Assembly (NCBI GenBank): GCA_900546785.1
Contig: URED01000003.1
Location: forward strand, 7,749-71,748
Length of the DNA stretch: 64,000 nucleotides
Direction: 5' to 3'
Source of the DNA: an uncultured Oscillospiraceae bacterium
GTDB lineage: Bacteria > Bacillota > Clostridia > Oscillospirales > Acutalibacteraceae
Shown: positions 9,555 to 17,200 of the stretch, in pieces
Numbering within the stretch: position 1 is the stretch's first letter
Layout: each line of letters begins with the position of its first letter
Notes under the pieces: model-generated
The model's database searches: none
Seen by the model: the letters and a program-made list of their open reading frames with translations, nothing else
What the model was told of the DNA's origin: nothing
Position numbers and translations under genes: made by a program

Positions 9555-10453
9555 TATTCCGTTACTCTTATTTCCATTTCTAATTTAACGCCTGTTTGCC
9601 TATATACCGTTTCCTTGCAGAATTCGCAGAGCTTTAATACATCGCTGCAGGTTGCGCCGCCCGTATTGATAACGAAGCCCGCGTGCTTTGTGCTGACCTG
9701 CGCGCCGCCGAAAGACTTGCCTTTAAGCCCGCACTGTTCGATAAGCGCGCCGGCAAAATGCCCGGGCGGGCGCTTAAACGTTGAGCCTGCGCTTGGATAC
9801 TCAAGCGGCTGCTTTGCACGCCTGCGGGAAATATAATCCTGCATCTTTGCTTTGATCTCTTCTTTATCTCCCTTTTTGAGCTTTACGTAAATACCCGTTA
9901 TCGTGCAGCCGTTATCATAATACGCGGAATGCCTGTAGGAAAGAGCAAGCGCGTCGCCCTCCAGATATCCCGCATTACCGTTTTTATCTATGTGGCGGCA
10001 TTTAACAAGCACGTCCTTCATCTCTCCGCCATAAGCGCCGGCGTTCATGAAAGCCGCGCCCCCGCAGGAACCGGGGATACCGTATGCAAACTCAAGCCCG
10101 GAGAGCGAATGTTCCAGCGCAAAGCGGCAAAGCTTCATCAAAGAAGCGCCGCTTTCGGCAAAGACCGTATCCTCCTCAACGAGCCGAACATCTGAAAAGC
10201 CGTTTGAAAAGCAGATGACGCAGGCATCTATACCATGATCTGACACAAGCAGGTTAGAGCCGTTGCCAATCGGCATAAAGCGGATAGAATTCCTGCTGCA
10301 AAAGCGGATCACCGCCTGCGCCTGTTCCTCTGTTTCGGGATAAACGACAACGCTTGCGCACCCGCCGATCTTAAACGTTGTATGCAGGCGCATAGGCTCG
10401 TTTAAAGCATATTTAATTTCGGAATTTTTTAAAAATTCTGCAAGCTGTTCCAA
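9554..10453 (-). CDS. murB: UDP-N-acetylenolpyruvoylglucosamine reductase
   Basis: Reduces UDP-GlcNAc-enolpyruvate to UDP-MurNAc with NADPH and bound FAD, the second step of peptidoglycan precursor synthesis. Visible motifs: HTTFKIGG (FAD domain start), GNGSNLLVSD, GIPGSCGGAAFMNAGAYGGEM, and YPSAGSTFKRP carrying the catalytic serine of the type II enzyme, then QVSTKHAGFVIN. A longer frame begins at 10510 but would overlap the preceding kinase gene by 47 bases. A TTG at 10453 with GGTG a few bases upstream gives the usual N-terminus (MEQLAEFLKN...), so I place the start there. Start uncertain, function not. Confidence 0.93.
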   Translation of the reverse strand: MEQLAEFLKNSEIKYALNEPMRLHTTFKIGGCASVVVYPETEEQAQAVIRFCSRNSIRFMPIGNGSNLLVSDHGIDACVICFSNGFSDVRLVEEDTVFAESGASLMKLCRFALEHSLSGLEFAYGIPGSCGGAAFMNAGAYGGEMKDVLVKCRHIDKNGNAGYLEGDALALSYRHSAYYDNGCTITGIYVKLKKGDKEEIKAKMQDYISRRRAKQPLEYPSAGSTFKRPPGHFAGALIEQCGLKGKSFGGAQVSTKHAGFVINTGGATCSDVLKLCEFCKETVYRQTGVKLEMEIRVTE

Positions 10454-10463
10454 AAAATCACCG

Positions 10464-11414
10464 TTATTTTGCAGAGGCAAGAAGCGACGCGCCGATGATT
10501 CCCGCGTCATTGCCGAGCTCTGCTTTTACTATACGAGTCTGAATTTTGCTGTGGATAGAATATCTTTCCGCCTGAACGAATCTGCGCAGCGGTTTCATAA
10601 GCGTTTCGCCCTCATTGCAGATACCGCCGCCGACGCATATGATCTCAGGCTGGAGCGCATTTACGATATTGATAAGGCCGCATGCTACATACTTTATGTA
10701 GTTGTCCACTACCTTAATTGCCGCAATATCGCCCTTACGCATAGCGTCAAACGCAGTTCTGCCGCTGATCTTGCCTTCTTCCCTGGCAACCTCGTGCATA
10801 ACGGAATCCGGATTTTCGTCCATTGCTTTTTTGGTCTGACGGATAAGGGCGGTTGCCGAGGCATATGTTTCCCAGCAGCCTTTTCTGCCGCAGGTGCACG
10901 CTTCGCCGTCCACAACGATAACCATATGACCGCACTCGCCGGCAGCGCAGTTTACGCCCGTAACGATCTTGCCGTCTACAATAATGCCGGAACCTACGCC
11001 CGTGCCGAGCGTTACGGCAACAAAATTTTTAGCGCCGTTCCCGCAGCCTGCATACGCCTCGCCGAGCGCGGCGCAGTTTGCGTCGTTCTCAATAAAAATC
11101 GGCATATCACCGAGCCTTTGAGCAAGCATATCACGGGCGGGAACGTTATTGAAGCCAAGATTGTTTGCGAATTCAATGATTCCGTATTCATTGACGGTGC
11201 CCGGGGTTCCGAGACCTACGGAGGATACATCTTTGATCGTAAGACCCGCCTTATCAAGCGCCTCAAAGCAGGCAGCGGCTATATCGTCAAAAATCTCTTC
11301 AGGTGAGCGCGGTACTGCCGTGGGTCTTTTTCCTGTTGCAAGGATATTGTAATTATCATCCACAACAGAGGCAACGATATTTGTGCCGCCCAAATCAATT
11401 CCGATATTATACAT
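10464..11414 (-). CDS. glcK: ROK family glucokinase
   Basis: Sugar kinase of 316 residues. The phosphate-binding IGIDLGGTNI is at the N-terminus (4-13), the sugar-binding/catalytic ENDANCAALGEA motif lies near residue 104, and the ROK zinc motif CTCGRKGCWETYAS near 170. These together mark the ROK glucokinase group (GlcK/YqgQ-like), which phosphorylates glucose entering without the PTS. It sits between hprK and murB in a minus-strand run, so carbon regulation and wall synthesis genes are adjacent. Specificity for glucose rather than another hexose is inferred from similarity to characterised GlcK. Confidence 0.92.
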   Translation of the reverse strand: MYNIGIDLGGTNIVASVVDDNYNILATGKRPTAVPRSPEEIFDDIAAACFEALDKAGLTIKDVSSVGLGTPGTVNEYGIIEFANNLGFNNVPARDMLAQRLGDMPIFIENDANCAALGEAYAGCGNGAKNFVAVTLGTGVGSGIIVDGKIVTGVNCAAGECGHMVIVVDGEACTCGRKGCWETYASATALIRQTKKAMDENPDSVMHEVAREEGKISGRTAFDAMRKGDIAAIKVVDNYIKYVACGLINIVNALQPEIICVGGGICNEGETLMKPLRRFVQAERYSIHSKIQTRIVKAELGNDAGIIGASLLASAK

Positions 11415-11548
11415 AAATTTTTACCTTTCCCCCGCATTTTGATTTTGCCGCCGCGCAGCGGGTACACGGGCGGGTTTGCACTCTTAGATATATAATAAAA
11501 TAAATTTTGCGCCGAATCAATTTAAAAAGCGGAAATAAACATACACGT

Positions 11549-12514
11549 TCAGGAATTCTGCCAGATCTCAAGCTCCTTTTCTCCCGGCTCAAAATCCTCC
11601 ATGCCAAGGCCCACCATAAGCTCTCTTGCGGCGTTGTAGCCCATTTTCTTTTGGCGGTTGTTCATTGCAGCCGTTTCTATGATGACGGCAAGGTTTCTGC
11701 CCGGGTTTACAGGCACCGTTATGACAGGCACTTTGACGTCAAGTATTTTGGCATATTCGTTATCTATCCCGAGCCTGTCATACGCTTTGCCGGATTCCCA
11801 CGGTTCAAGGCATATGACCATATTGATCTTTTCCGAATCCTTGACCGAACCCATACCGAACAGGCGGCGGGCATTGATGATGCCGATGCCGCGAAGCTCT
11901 ATGAAATGCTTTATATTATTGGGCGACGAACCTATAAGCGTATGCGCATCCGTTCTTCTGATCTCTACAGCGTCATCGGCGATCAGGCGGTGACCTCTTT
12001 TGATAAGCTCAACAGCCGTTTCCGATTTGCCTGCGCCGCTTTCGCCTATAATGAGCACGCCCTCGCCGTAGACCTCGCACAGAACGCCGTGGCGGGTTAT
12101 TCTGGGCGCAAGGCTGGTATTTAAAAACTGAATCAGATTGGCAAGGAACGGCGAAGTTTCCTCCTGCGTTCTGAGCAGCGGCACGCCGTGCTTTACAAAC
12201 TGCTGTTCAAAGAGTTCAGAGGTCTCCAGCCCCCTTGTTAAAACTGCGGCGGCAGGCTGAAGGCTGAGCCAGCTTTCAAGAGCCGTGAGCTGGCGCTGTG
12301 TGCTCATATTCTGTAAAAAGCCGATCTCCGTCCAGCCGAGGATCTGAATCCTTTTCGGGTCGAAATAATCCTGATAGCCGGCGAGCACGATGCCGGGTCT
12401 GTTGACCTCATTGGTTTCAATAAGTATCTCTCCGGGATCCTTTGGCATATAGACCGTTTCCAGGCCGTGTGAATCTATAACCTTCTGGAGCGACACGGAA
12501 TAACGCTCTGACAT
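11549..12514 (-). CDS. hprK: HPr kinase/phosphorylase
   Basis: Bifunctional enzyme that phosphorylates Ser-46 of HPr with ATP and reverses the reaction with phosphate, the sensor of carbon catabolite repression in Firmicutes. It has 321 residues. N-terminal domain to about 130, then the kinase domain with the P-loop GESGAGKS (157-164), LIADDAVEIRR, the HprK signature ELRGIGIINARRLFG (about 208-222), and the C-terminal VPVNPGRNLAVIIETAAMN motif. All key residues are present, so this is the genuine enzyme, unlike the short HprK-like protein at 18668. A promoter is visible upstream at 12576-12605. Confidence 0.97.
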   Translation of the reverse strand: MSERYSVSLQKVIDSHGLETVYMPKDPGEILIETNEVNRPGIVLAGYQDYFDPKRIQILGWTEIGFLQNMSTQRQLTALESWLSLQPAAAVLTRGLETSELFEQQFVKHGVPLLRTQEETSPFLANLIQFLNTSLAPRITRHGVLCEVYGEGVLIIGESGAGKSETAVELIKRGHRLIADDAVEIRRTDAHTLIGSSPNNIKHFIELRGIGIINARRLFGMGSVKDSEKINMVICLEPWESGKAYDRLGIDNEYAKILDVKVPVITVPVNPGRNLAVIIETAAMNNRQKKMGYNAARELMVGLGMEDFEPGEKELEIWQNS

Positions 12515-12575
12515 ATCAACATTCCTTTCGGCGGCTCAGAATAGCAGAAAGTGCTGCCGCATATCATTTATTTAT

Positions 12576-12605
12576 ATTATATAATAAAAACCAAGCCATT
12601 ATCAA
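12576..12605 (-). promoter_or_regulatory. Promoter for hprK
   Basis: Minus-strand -35 TTGATA (12600-12605) and -10 TATAAT (12576-12581) separated by 18 bases, about 60 bases before the hprK ATG. Sequence match only. Confidence 0.6.
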
Positions 12606-12642
12606 CCTTTTATTAACAAATTATATAAAATTCTTGTTGTGA

Positions 12643-12656
12643 TTTACAAATGTAAA
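12643..12656. promoter_or_regulatory. Perfect inverted repeat ahead of the GT4 gene
   Basis: TTTACAAATGTAAA: six-base arms around two bases, embedded between two TTGTGAT direct repeats, 48 bases before the glycosyltransferase start and in the divergent region with hprK. The form (TTTACA-N2-TGTAAA) resembles sites of small winged-helix repressors such as BlaI/MecI, but the binder is unknown. Confidence 0.4.
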
Positions 12657-12703
12657 AAATTGTGATATATTTACAATAACTTTATTTTAAAGGGAAAGAG
12701 AAT

Positions 12704-13900
12704 ATGGATTCAGAACTTAAGATAGCCATTGGCACAGAAGCTTTTCCGCCCACGATCGACGGGATCAGCACCGTTGCCAAATGCTATGCGGATATCATTA
12801 ATGAAAAGCTTGGAGAGGCGGTCATCGTTACGCCTAAAAACCCGAACCAAGAGGACTATAAATACAAATACAAGATCTACAGATATAAAAGCCTTTTTAC
12901 ATTCGGTGAGGGTTACCCTGTAGGCTGGCCGTTCAAACGGCAGTTCAGCGAAGATATCATAAATATGAATTTTGACGTTTTGCATTCCCACTGCCCGATC
13001 GCCACAAGCTATTTTTACAGACGTGTAAACAGGATAAAGCGGATCCCGCAGGTGCTGACCTACCACACAAAGTATGAATACGATTTTGAATCCCGAATAC
13101 CGGGCTATCCGTTAAGGCACCGCGCCTACGGGTTTTTGCTTAACAACATTAAAAGCGCGGACGAGGTATGGGTGACGAGCAAGGGCACAGCCCAGTCCCT
13201 GCGGAAAGTGGGATATGAGGGCGACTATATCATTATGCCAAACGGCTGCGATCTGCCCATAAGCAGTTTTTCGGACGACGACAGGGATATCATCCGGCGC
13301 AAGCATTCGATACCGGGTGGAATTCCCATACTGATATTCGTAGGCAGAATGATGTGGTACAAAAACATCAAGATCATTGCAGACGCATGCCGCAGGCTGA
13401 AAAACAACGGTTTTGATTTCAGACTGATCATGATAGGAACCGGCCCTGACGAGAATGCCATCAAAAAATATATTCGCAAAAACGGACTGGACGGCAATGT
13501 GATCTTTACCGGGCAGATCCTGGACAGAGGCGAGCTCCAGCTCTATTACAGCGCTGCCGATCTGCTTGTTTTCCCATCGGTATTTGACACGAACGGGCTT
13601 GTTGTGCGCGAGGCTGCCGCCTCAGCAACTGCCGCACTGCTGGTTGACGGCTCCTGCGCGGCGGAAGGTATAAAAGACGGCGAGACCGGCTTTTTATGCA
13701 GTGAAAACGATCAGTCCGTTGCCGCTTCCATACTGAAGATCTTTGAAAATCCGCCGCAGCTCAGGCAGGTGGGCATAAACGCGCAAAACGATATTTATAT
13801 CTCATGGGAAGAATCTATAAAAAACGCCTATGAAAGATACAGAATTGTAATTGATGATTTTTATACGAAAGGCAAGGACAAGGAACCTTACAGATTTTGA
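12704..13900 (+). CDS. GT4 family glycosyltransferase (glycolipid type)
   Basis: A two-domain GT-B enzyme of 398 residues. The N-terminal acceptor domain starts IAIGTEAFPPTIDGIS and contains HSHCPIATSY and LTYHTKYEYDFESRIPGY; the C-terminal nucleotide-sugar domain has FVGRMMWYKN and the EX7E region FDTNGLVVREAAASA. The N-terminal pattern is that of the 1,2-diacylglycerol 3-glucosyltransferase group, so a membrane glycolipid is the likely product, but polysaccharide acceptors are possible. It is a lone plus-strand gene with its own promoter region and terminator, between hprK and nrdR. A GGGAAAGAG ribosome site precedes the ATG. Confidence 0.85.
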   Translation: MDSELKIAIGTEAFPPTIDGISTVAKCYADIINEKLGEAVIVTPKNPNQEDYKYKYKIYRYKSLFTFGEGYPVGWPFKRQFSEDIINMNFDVLHSHCPIATSYFYRRVNRIKRIPQVLTYHTKYEYDFESRIPGYPLRHRAYGFLLNNIKSADEVWVTSKGTAQSLRKVGYEGDYIIMPNGCDLPISSFSDDDRDIIRRKHSIPGGIPILIFVGRMMWYKNIKIIADACRRLKNNGFDFRLIMIGTGPDENAIKKYIRKNGLDGNVIFTGQILDRGELQLYYSAADLLVFPSVFDTNGLVVREAAASATAALLVDGSCAAEGIKDGETGFLCSENDQSVAASILKIFENPPQLRQVGINAQNDIYISWEESIKNAYERYRIVIDDFYTKGKDKEPYRF

Positions 13901-13913
13901 TAAAGCGTATGCA

Positions 13914-13952
13914 AAACGCCGCCTCGGGCAGACCGAAGCGGCGTTGATTTTT
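13914..13952 (+). terminator. Intrinsic terminator after the GT4 gene
   Basis: Stem AACGCCGC/GCGGCGTT (13915-13922 with 13938-13945) with an inner TCGG/CCGA stem, then a T-rich stretch. It lies between two convergent genes and may also stop nrdR transcripts. Confidence 0.75.
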
Positions 13953-13976
13953 ACATTCTAAAAGCAGACCCGAAGA

Positions 13977-14420
13977 TCAGAGCTTGGAGATTTCCTCTAT
14001 AAAAGCGGAGGCGGAATCGAATTCCTTATATACCGACGCAAAGCGTACATAAGCGACCTCATCTATCTTACGCAGCTTTTCCATAATAAGCTCGCCGATA
14101 CGGACGCTGGTAACTTCCCTATCCGTAGCGCTCTGAAGCGTTGCCTCTATCTCTGAGATCGCAGTCTCCAGCTCCGTTGAGGTCACAGGTCTTTTTTCGC
14201 AGGCGCGCAGCATGCCCTTGAGCACCTTATTGCGGTCAAAGACCTCGCGGCTCTTATCTTTTTTGATAACGATGATCGGAACATCCTCAATGACCTCATA
14301 GGTAGTAAAGCGTTTGCCGCACTGCACGCACTCACGGCGGCGGCGTATTCTTTCGTTTTCATCTGTTGGCCTTGAGTCTATAACCTTGCTCTCCTCGCAG
14401 CCGCAAAAAGGACACCTCAC
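13977..14420 (-). CDS. nrdR: Transcriptional repressor NrdR
   Basis: Zinc-ribbon plus ATP-cone repressor of ribonucleotide reductase genes, 147 residues from the chosen GTG start. The ribbon VRCPFCGCEESKVIDSR and CVQCGKRF supplies four cysteines; the ATP-cone (about residues 45-135) begins VIVIKKDKSREVFDRNKV. The frame is open 30 bases further upstream, but family members start directly at the MRCPFCG motif and AAGGGGG lies 9 bases before this GTG. Two NrdR-like boxes lie just upstream (14462-14477 and 14498-14514), suggesting autoregulation. No nrd reductase genes are in the window. Confidence 0.95.
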   Translation of the reverse strand: MRCPFCGCEESKVIDSRPTDENERIRRRRECVQCGKRFTTYEVIEDVPIIVIKKDKSREVFDRNKVLKGMLRACEKRPVTSTELETAISEIEATLQSATDREVTSVRIGELIMEKLRKIDEVAYVRFASVYKEFDSASAFIEEISKL

Positions 14421-14461
14421 GGTACGATACCCCCTTGAAATTATTACCAAGGATTATTGTA

Positions 14462-14514
14462 CCACAATATATAGAGAAATGCAAGTGTTTTTACTTTACA
14501 CCTATATATTGAGA
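14462..14514. promoter_or_regulatory. Two NrdR-like boxes upstream of nrdR
   Basis: Site 1 (14462-14477) reads CCACAATATATAGAGA; site 2 (14498-14514), on the minus strand, reads TCTCAATATATAGGTGT. Both share CAATATATAG and fit the known NrdR box pattern ACAC-WATATATW-GTGT with mismatches in the arms. Their centres are about 37 bases apart, a little wider than the usual spacing. Confidence 0.55.
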
Positions 14515-15414
14515 TCAACCGTGATTTTTGAGGGCATGGTTCCTGTTATTGTATAGGAACATCCAAACCGCCATGGAAATAATAATAATATAGCCGACGA
14601 ATGACCACAAATCGGGCACATCGCCGAAAACGAAGAAGCCCACGATTGCCGCAAAGATAATCTGCGAATAATCGTAAACGGATATCTCCCGGCTGGGCGC
14701 ATGGGTATAAGCAGCAGTGATTGCAAACTGCCCGCCCGCAGCAAACAGCCCTGCCATAAGCAGTGAAAACCACTGAAACGCCGTCATATAATGATAATCA
14801 AAAATAAGATACGGCACGGTCAAAATGCAGGAAAAAACAGAAAAGAACAGCACGATCAATCTGCCGTTTTCCCCTTTTATACCGAGCCAACGCACGCAGG
14901 TATAGGCGCCGCCCGCCGCCATGCCGCCCGCAAAACCGGCAAGCGAGGCGAACAGATCGGTATTGGCAAACGTGGGCTTTATGATAAACAGCGAACCGAT
15001 AAAAGCGACGGCGATTGCGATTGCCTGCTTAGGCTTTACTTTTTCTTTTATGAATAAAGCGGAAAAAACAAGGGCGAAAAACGGACTCATTTTATTGAGC
15101 ATGGAAGCGTCGGACAGTTCGATCTTATCCAGCGCGTAGAAATTGCCGAAAACGCCGGCAAGACCGGCCGCAGAGCGTAAAAGAAGATATTTCACGCTGC
15201 CTTTTTTCGGCTTGAAGCTGTCCCCCGCCTTGAGCATGGCAAAAAAAGCGAAAACCATGGCAACAAAATTTCTGAAAAACACCTTTTGCATCGTTGGCAG
15301 ATCGCCCGCAAGACGCACAAAGGTGTTCATGCCCGTAAAGCTGAGCGCGGACAACACAATAAAGATAACGCCCTTTGTTTTGCTGCTGAGAGAATCAAAT
15401 TTTGGAAGCATCAA
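14515..15414 (-). CDS. EamA/DMT family transporter
   Basis: Integral membrane protein of 299 residues with about ten hydrophobic segments arranged as two EamA repeats (first about 14-145, second about 160-290). Typical repeat-end motifs are visible: DASMLNKMSPFFALVFSALF in the first half and ISVYDYSQIIFAAIVGFFVF in the second. Drug/metabolite transporters of this type export amino acids, nucleosides or metabolites; the substrate here cannot be told. The coding frame starts MMLPKFDSL; either ATG could serve. It is alone between nrdR (just beyond its stop) and the repeat element at 15432-15544. Confidence 0.88.
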   Translation of the reverse strand: MMLPKFDSLSSKTKGVIFIVLSALSFTGMNTFVRLAGDLPTMQKVFFRNFVAMVFAFFAMLKAGDSFKPKKGSVKYLLLRSAAGLAGVFGNFYALDKIELSDASMLNKMSPFFALVFSALFIKEKVKPKQAIAIAVAFIGSLFIIKPTFANTDLFASLAGFAGGMAAGGAYTCVRWLGIKGENGRLIVLFFSVFSCILTVPYLIFDYHYMTAFQWFSLLMAGLFAAGGQFAITAAYTHAPSREISVYDYSQIIFAAIVGFFVFGDVPDLWSFVGYIIIISMAVWMFLYNNRNHALKNHG

Positions 15415-15431
15415 AACACCTCAAAGTAAAG

Positions 15432-15544
15432 GGGATGTAAAAAACGGTCTCCATACTTTTACAACCCCTCAGTCAGCTTCGCTGACAGCTCCCCTTGCAC
15501 AGGGGAGCCTAAACCGGAGGAGCGATACCGTTTATTTACATCCC
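15432..15544. repeat. MITE-like element with terminal inverted repeats and two hairpins
   Basis: About 113 bases bounded by GGGATGTAAAAAACGGT at 15432-15448 and its inverse at 15527-15544 (GGGATGTAAATAAACGGT on the minus strand, one indel). Inside are hairpin 1 GTCAGC-TTC-GCTGAC (15472-15486) and hairpin 2 GCTCCCCT-TGCAC-AGGGGAGC (15489-15508). The inner 54 bases recur at 52500-52553. It fills the gap between the aminotransferase stop and the transporter start and holds no open frame. No transposase is nearby, so it would be non-autonomous. Confidence 0.75.
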
Positions 15545-15550
15545 TAAAAA

Positions 15551-16813
15551 TTATTTTTCAAGTATCTTTTCAACTGCGGCAAGGCGCACACAAACGCACA
15601 GCAGCTCCGCAGCTATATCAAGCTCATGCGTAGGCGGATAGGTGGGAGCTATGCGGATATTCCGGTTGTTGGGATCCTTTCCGTAAGGATAAGTAGCGCC
15701 CACGGTGGTGAGCACAACGCCCGCCTCTTTGCAGAGCTCGCCCACTCTTTTTGCACAGCCGTCCAGCACGTCCAGGCTGATGAAATAGCCGCCCTTCGGC
15801 TCCGTCCAGGACGCAATGCCGAGCCCTGAAAGCTCGTTATCAAGGTGCTTTAACACCATATCAAACTTAGGCTTTAGGATAGCGGCATGCTTTTTCATAT
15901 GGGCAAGTATGCCGTTTACGTCCTTAAAAAATTGAACATGGCGGTGCTGATTCATCTTATCATAACTGATCGTCTGGGCATTGAGGCGTTTTTTGATTGC
16001 CTTTATATTGTTATCGCTTGCGGCAAGTGCGGAAACGCCGGCGCCCGGAAACGTGATCTTGGAAGTGGAGCAGACCTCTATGACCATATCCTCGTTACCG
16101 TATTCGGGCAGGATATCAAATATATTGAGAAGCTGATCCCCGTCCTCAACGATATCGTGGACCATATAGGCATTATCCCAGATGACTCTGAAATCCTTGG
16201 CGGCAGGCTTTAACGCTGCGATTCTGCGGACTACCTCATCGCTGTAGGTGATGCCCTGCGGATTGGAATATTTGGGCACGCAGAACATGCCTTTTACGGC
16301 AGGGTTCTGAACGGCGTCTTCAACAGCGTCCATATCGGGGCCGTCTGCTTTCATATCTATATTGACCATTTCTATGCCAAAGTGCTCAAGGATCGTGAAA
16401 TGGCGGTCATAGCCGGGAACAGGGCAAAGAAACTTTACCTTATCCAGCTTGCACCACGGCGTATCTCCCGCGCCGTGCGTAAAGCACTGCGAAATATAAT
16501 CAAACATAAGCGTAAGGCTTGCGTTGGGACCTACGATCACATTTTCCGGCTTTACCTGCATCAGATCTGCAAACAGCTTTTTGCAGGCGGGCGTGCCGTC
16601 CATCATACCGTAATTTCTGAGATCCACGCCGTTTTCCGTGTAATCGGAAACCGCATTCAAGCCGTTTGAAAGATCCAGCTGATCCGAACCCGGCTTGCCG
16701 CGGCTCATATCCAGCTTAAGGTCTTTTGCCTTAAAATCGTTATATCTTTTTTCAAGCGCCGCCTTTTCCGCCTGAAGCTCGGCGGCGGTCATATCTGCAT
16801 AAGGCTTTTTCAT
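15551..16813 (-). CDS. Class I aminotransferase (aspartate aminotransferase-like, PF12897 type)
   Basis: PLP enzyme of 420 residues. It begins MKKPYADMTAAELQAEK and has the characteristic LKLDMSRGKPGSDQLDLSNGL segment, then CSTSKITFPGAGVSAL containing the PLP-binding lysine (about residue 254), and TTVGATYPYGKDPNNRNIRIAP with the carboxylate-binding arginine near the end. This is the fold type I subgroup often called class Ic aspartate aminotransferase, common in Clostridia. Aspartate/2-oxoglutarate is the likely pair, but this subgroup is not uniform. It is transcribed alone, from a promoter at 16845-16873. Confidence 0.85.
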   Translation of the reverse strand: MKKPYADMTAAELQAEKAALEKRYNDFKAKDLKLDMSRGKPGSDQLDLSNGLNAVSDYTENGVDLRNYGMMDGTPACKKLFADLMQVKPENVIVGPNASLTLMFDYISQCFTHGAGDTPWCKLDKVKFLCPVPGYDRHFTILEHFGIEMVNIDMKADGPDMDAVEDAVQNPAVKGMFCVPKYSNPQGITYSDEVVRRIAALKPAAKDFRVIWDNAYMVHDIVEDGDQLLNIFDILPEYGNEDMVIEVCSTSKITFPGAGVSALAASDNNIKAIKKRLNAQTISYDKMNQHRHVQFFKDVNGILAHMKKHAAILKPKFDMVLKHLDNELSGLGIASWTEPKGGYFISLDVLDGCAKRVGELCKEAGVVLTTVGATYPYGKDPNNRNIRIAPTYPPTHELDIAAELLCVCVRLAAVEKILEK

Positions 16814-16844
16814 AAAAACACCCTCCTTAACAAATTACTGAGAT

Positions 16845-16873
16845 ATTTTACCACTTTTGGGGTGGCATTGCAA
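16845..16873 (-). promoter_or_regulatory. Promoter for the aminotransferase
   Basis: Minus strand TTGCAA (16868-16873), 17-base spacer, TAAAAT (16845-16850), about 30 bases before the ATG with AAGGAGGG between. Confidence 0.6.
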
Positions 16874-16935
16874 TGTATAAAATCATTAGAAAAGGAGGCG
16901 CGCCGCCGTTAAAAACTATAAAATGTGCAACACAT

Positions 16936-17166
16936 TCAGCACACCGGCTCTATGAACCAGCGCGTTTCCTCAAGGAAAAGATAAGTCGGTCTGCCCTCTA
17001 CGGAGCAGGTGTATCTTATGCCTGCGCCGCCGCTTTTGAGCGACGCCGCCGGGCGAACGTCGCGCACGCGGTCCACTTCAAATCTGTCATCGCCGATCTT
17101 AACGGCAAGCGGCGTTATGCCGCCGTCTGTATCAAACCTTGCAAAGACCTCTACATACTGTTTCAT
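16936..17166 (-). CDS. Small protein downstream of dinB, function unknown
   Basis: 76 residues, soluble, with predicted mixed beta structure and a tryptophan/proline-rich end (RWFIEPVC). A good AAGGAGAAAA ribosome site lies before the ATG, and the gene follows dinB after 34 bases, so both probably come from the LexA-controlled promoter at 18479-18507. I do not recognise the family with certainty; small proteins of this sort (some called DUF6504) follow Y-family polymerases in other bacteria, and a role as polymerase partner is only a guess from position. One cysteine in the middle and one at the end; no zinc motif. Confidence 0.6.
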   Translation of the reverse strand: MKQYVEVFARFDTDGGITPLAVKIGDDRFEVDRVRDVRPAASLKSGGAGIRYTCSVEGRPTYLFLEETRWFIEPVC

Positions 17167-17200
17167 ATTTTTTCTCCTTTATATTCTTTAAAGCTGCTTG

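Noticed and set aside
10454-10510. Longer murB start at 10510
   Set aside because: It would overlap the kinase gene by 47 bases, adds residues not usual in MurB, and lacks a ribosome site.
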